From Candidatus Omnitrophota bacterium (GTDB lineage: Bacteria > Omnitrophota > Koll11 > Gygaellales > Profunditerraquicolaceae): a DNA stretch of 7,702 nt. Numbering within the stretch: the first letter of the stretch is position 1; every line of letters starts with the position of its first letter. Positions 6,907-7,702 of the stretch are shown here, piece by piece. Location of the stretch: assembly GCA_028717765.1 (NCBI GenBank), contig JAQUNE010000062.1, positions 1 through 7,702 of the forward strand, read 5' to 3'. The notes under the pieces were generated by a model. It saw nothing but the letters and a program-made list of their open reading frames with translations, did not search any database and had not been told where the DNA came from. The position numbers and the translations under genes are program-made.

Positions 6907-7702
6907 CTATTTCATCACGGCTTCCGCAGCATTTACAGCTTCTAAGATCTTACGGTTAACCTGCCGCTCCACTTCTTCGTTAGCAACGCGAATAGCATTT
7001 TTAATTGCCCTGAGATTAGAACGGCCATGGCCAATAATAGTAATACCATCAACCCCTAAAAGTGGGGCTCCACCATAATCAGCATAATCTAATTCTTTTT
7101 TAAATTTCATAAAGGTCTGTTTTAAAAGCAAGATGCCGATTTTTCCCAAGATATTACTCTTGAGTAGATGGCGTTTTAGAAATACCTGAATTGCTTCTGC
7201 CGTGCCCTCAGTAACCTTTAAGGCGATATTCCCGACAAACCCGTCACAGACGATAATATCGCATTTTCCAGAAAACAAAGCTTTGCCTTCGACATTACCG
7301 ATAAAATTAAGCGGGCTCTTAGAAAGCAGCTCAAAGGTTTCTTTGATAAAATCCGTCCCCTTAGATTCCTCTTCTCCTACATTTAAGAGGCCAACTGAAG
7401 GATTTGGCTTATTAAAAATATTCTTCACATAGGCATCTGCCATGATCCCGTATTGCAGTAAATGTAGTGGTTTTGGATCTATATTAGCCCCGACATCAAT
7501 GATCAAAGAAGTCCCCTTCAATGTCGGGGTGACAATAGCGATCCCCGGCCGCTCCACAGATGAAATTAATCCTAAGGTTAGGGTAGCTGCACAAACTACA
7601 GCTCCGGTATTACCAGCACTAAAAAAAGCTGCCCCCTTACCCTCTTTTACTAAATTTAAACCCACAACTATAGAAGAATTCCTTTTTCGGCGCACGCTGG
7701 TT
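6907..7702 (-). CDS. plsX: phosphate acyltransferase PlsX, 5' end missing
   Basis: Peripheral membrane enzyme that converts acyl-ACP and phosphate to acyl-phosphate, the donor for PlsY in phosphatidic acid synthesis. It links fatty-acid and phospholipid synthesis. The reading frame is open to the right edge, leaving 264 C-terminal residues; full PlsX is about 330-345, so roughly 70-80 N-terminal residues are outside. A GTG at 7695 could be read as a start, but the fragment begins inside the conserved VRRKRNSS region, so it is not the real one. Visible family motifs, in fragment numbering, are SAGNTGA (28-34), DVGAN (69-73), NVGEEESKG (107-115), DGFVGN (153-158), YGGAPLLGVDG (209-219) and GHGRS (224-228). 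It is followed by fabH after 14 bases. In many bacteria rpmF lies just upstream of plsX; that region is not in the window. Confidence 0.97.
   Translation of the reverse strand, partial: TSVRRKRNSSIVVGLNLVKEGKGAAFFSAGNTGAVVCAATLTLGLISSVERPGIAIVTPTLKGTSLIIDVGANIDPKPLHLLQYGIMADAYVKNIFNKPNPSVGLLNVGEEESKGTDFIKETFELLSKSPLNFIGNVEGKALFSGKCDIIVCDGFVGNIALKVTEGTAEAIQVFLKRHLLKSNILGKIGILLLKQTFMKFKKELDYADYGGAPLLGVDGITIIGHGRSNLRAIKNAIRVANEEVERQVNRKILEAVNAAEAVMK

Noticed and set aside
1..7702. A novel defence, mobile or biosynthetic system
   Set aside because: Every gene is a recognisable core metabolic enzyme with intact motifs; there are no transposase, integrase, tRNA or CRISPR signatures.

Overview
This window is a single co-directional block of nine genes, all on the minus strand, so transcription runs from high to low coordinates. 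In that order the genes are plsX (5' end cut off by the right edge), fabH, fabD, fabG, acpP, fabF, leuC, leuD and leuB (3' end cut off by the left edge). There are no RNA genes, mobile elements, CRISPR arrays, origins or long intergenic stretches. The largest gaps are about 65 bases, on either side of acpP.

The right part (about 2634-7702) is a type II fatty-acid synthesis cluster. PlsX makes acyl-phosphate for phospholipid synthesis and FabD makes malonyl-ACP. FabH starts chains, FabF elongates them, FabG does the first reduction and AcpP carries the intermediates. FabZ, an enoyl-ACP reductase and the acetyl-CoA carboxylase subunits are not here. The left part (about 1-2611) encodes leucine-pathway enzymes: the two-subunit 3-isopropylmalate isomerase LeuC/LeuD and the dehydrogenase LeuB. 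LeuA is not in the window. Most junctions are tight (overlaps of 8, 7 and 1 bases; gaps of 1, 14 and 22 bases), which suggests one long transcript coupling lipid and leucine synthesis genes.

The two looser junctions both border acpP, and each contains a GC-rich hairpin, so acpP probably has its own expression or stability control. A short degenerate heptamer repeat lies inside fabD.

The organism is a bacterium with moderately AT-rich DNA. LeuC and LeuD are the short, methanogen/thermophile-like forms, and LeuB has a C-terminal pattern ([13 protein letters not shown]) that I associate with Planctomycetes and relatives. Together with the gene order, this makes a PVC-related lineage such as Omnitrophota plausible, but that is inference from remembered families. 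The window is essentially housekeeping metabolism; I do not see a novel defence or mobile system in it.
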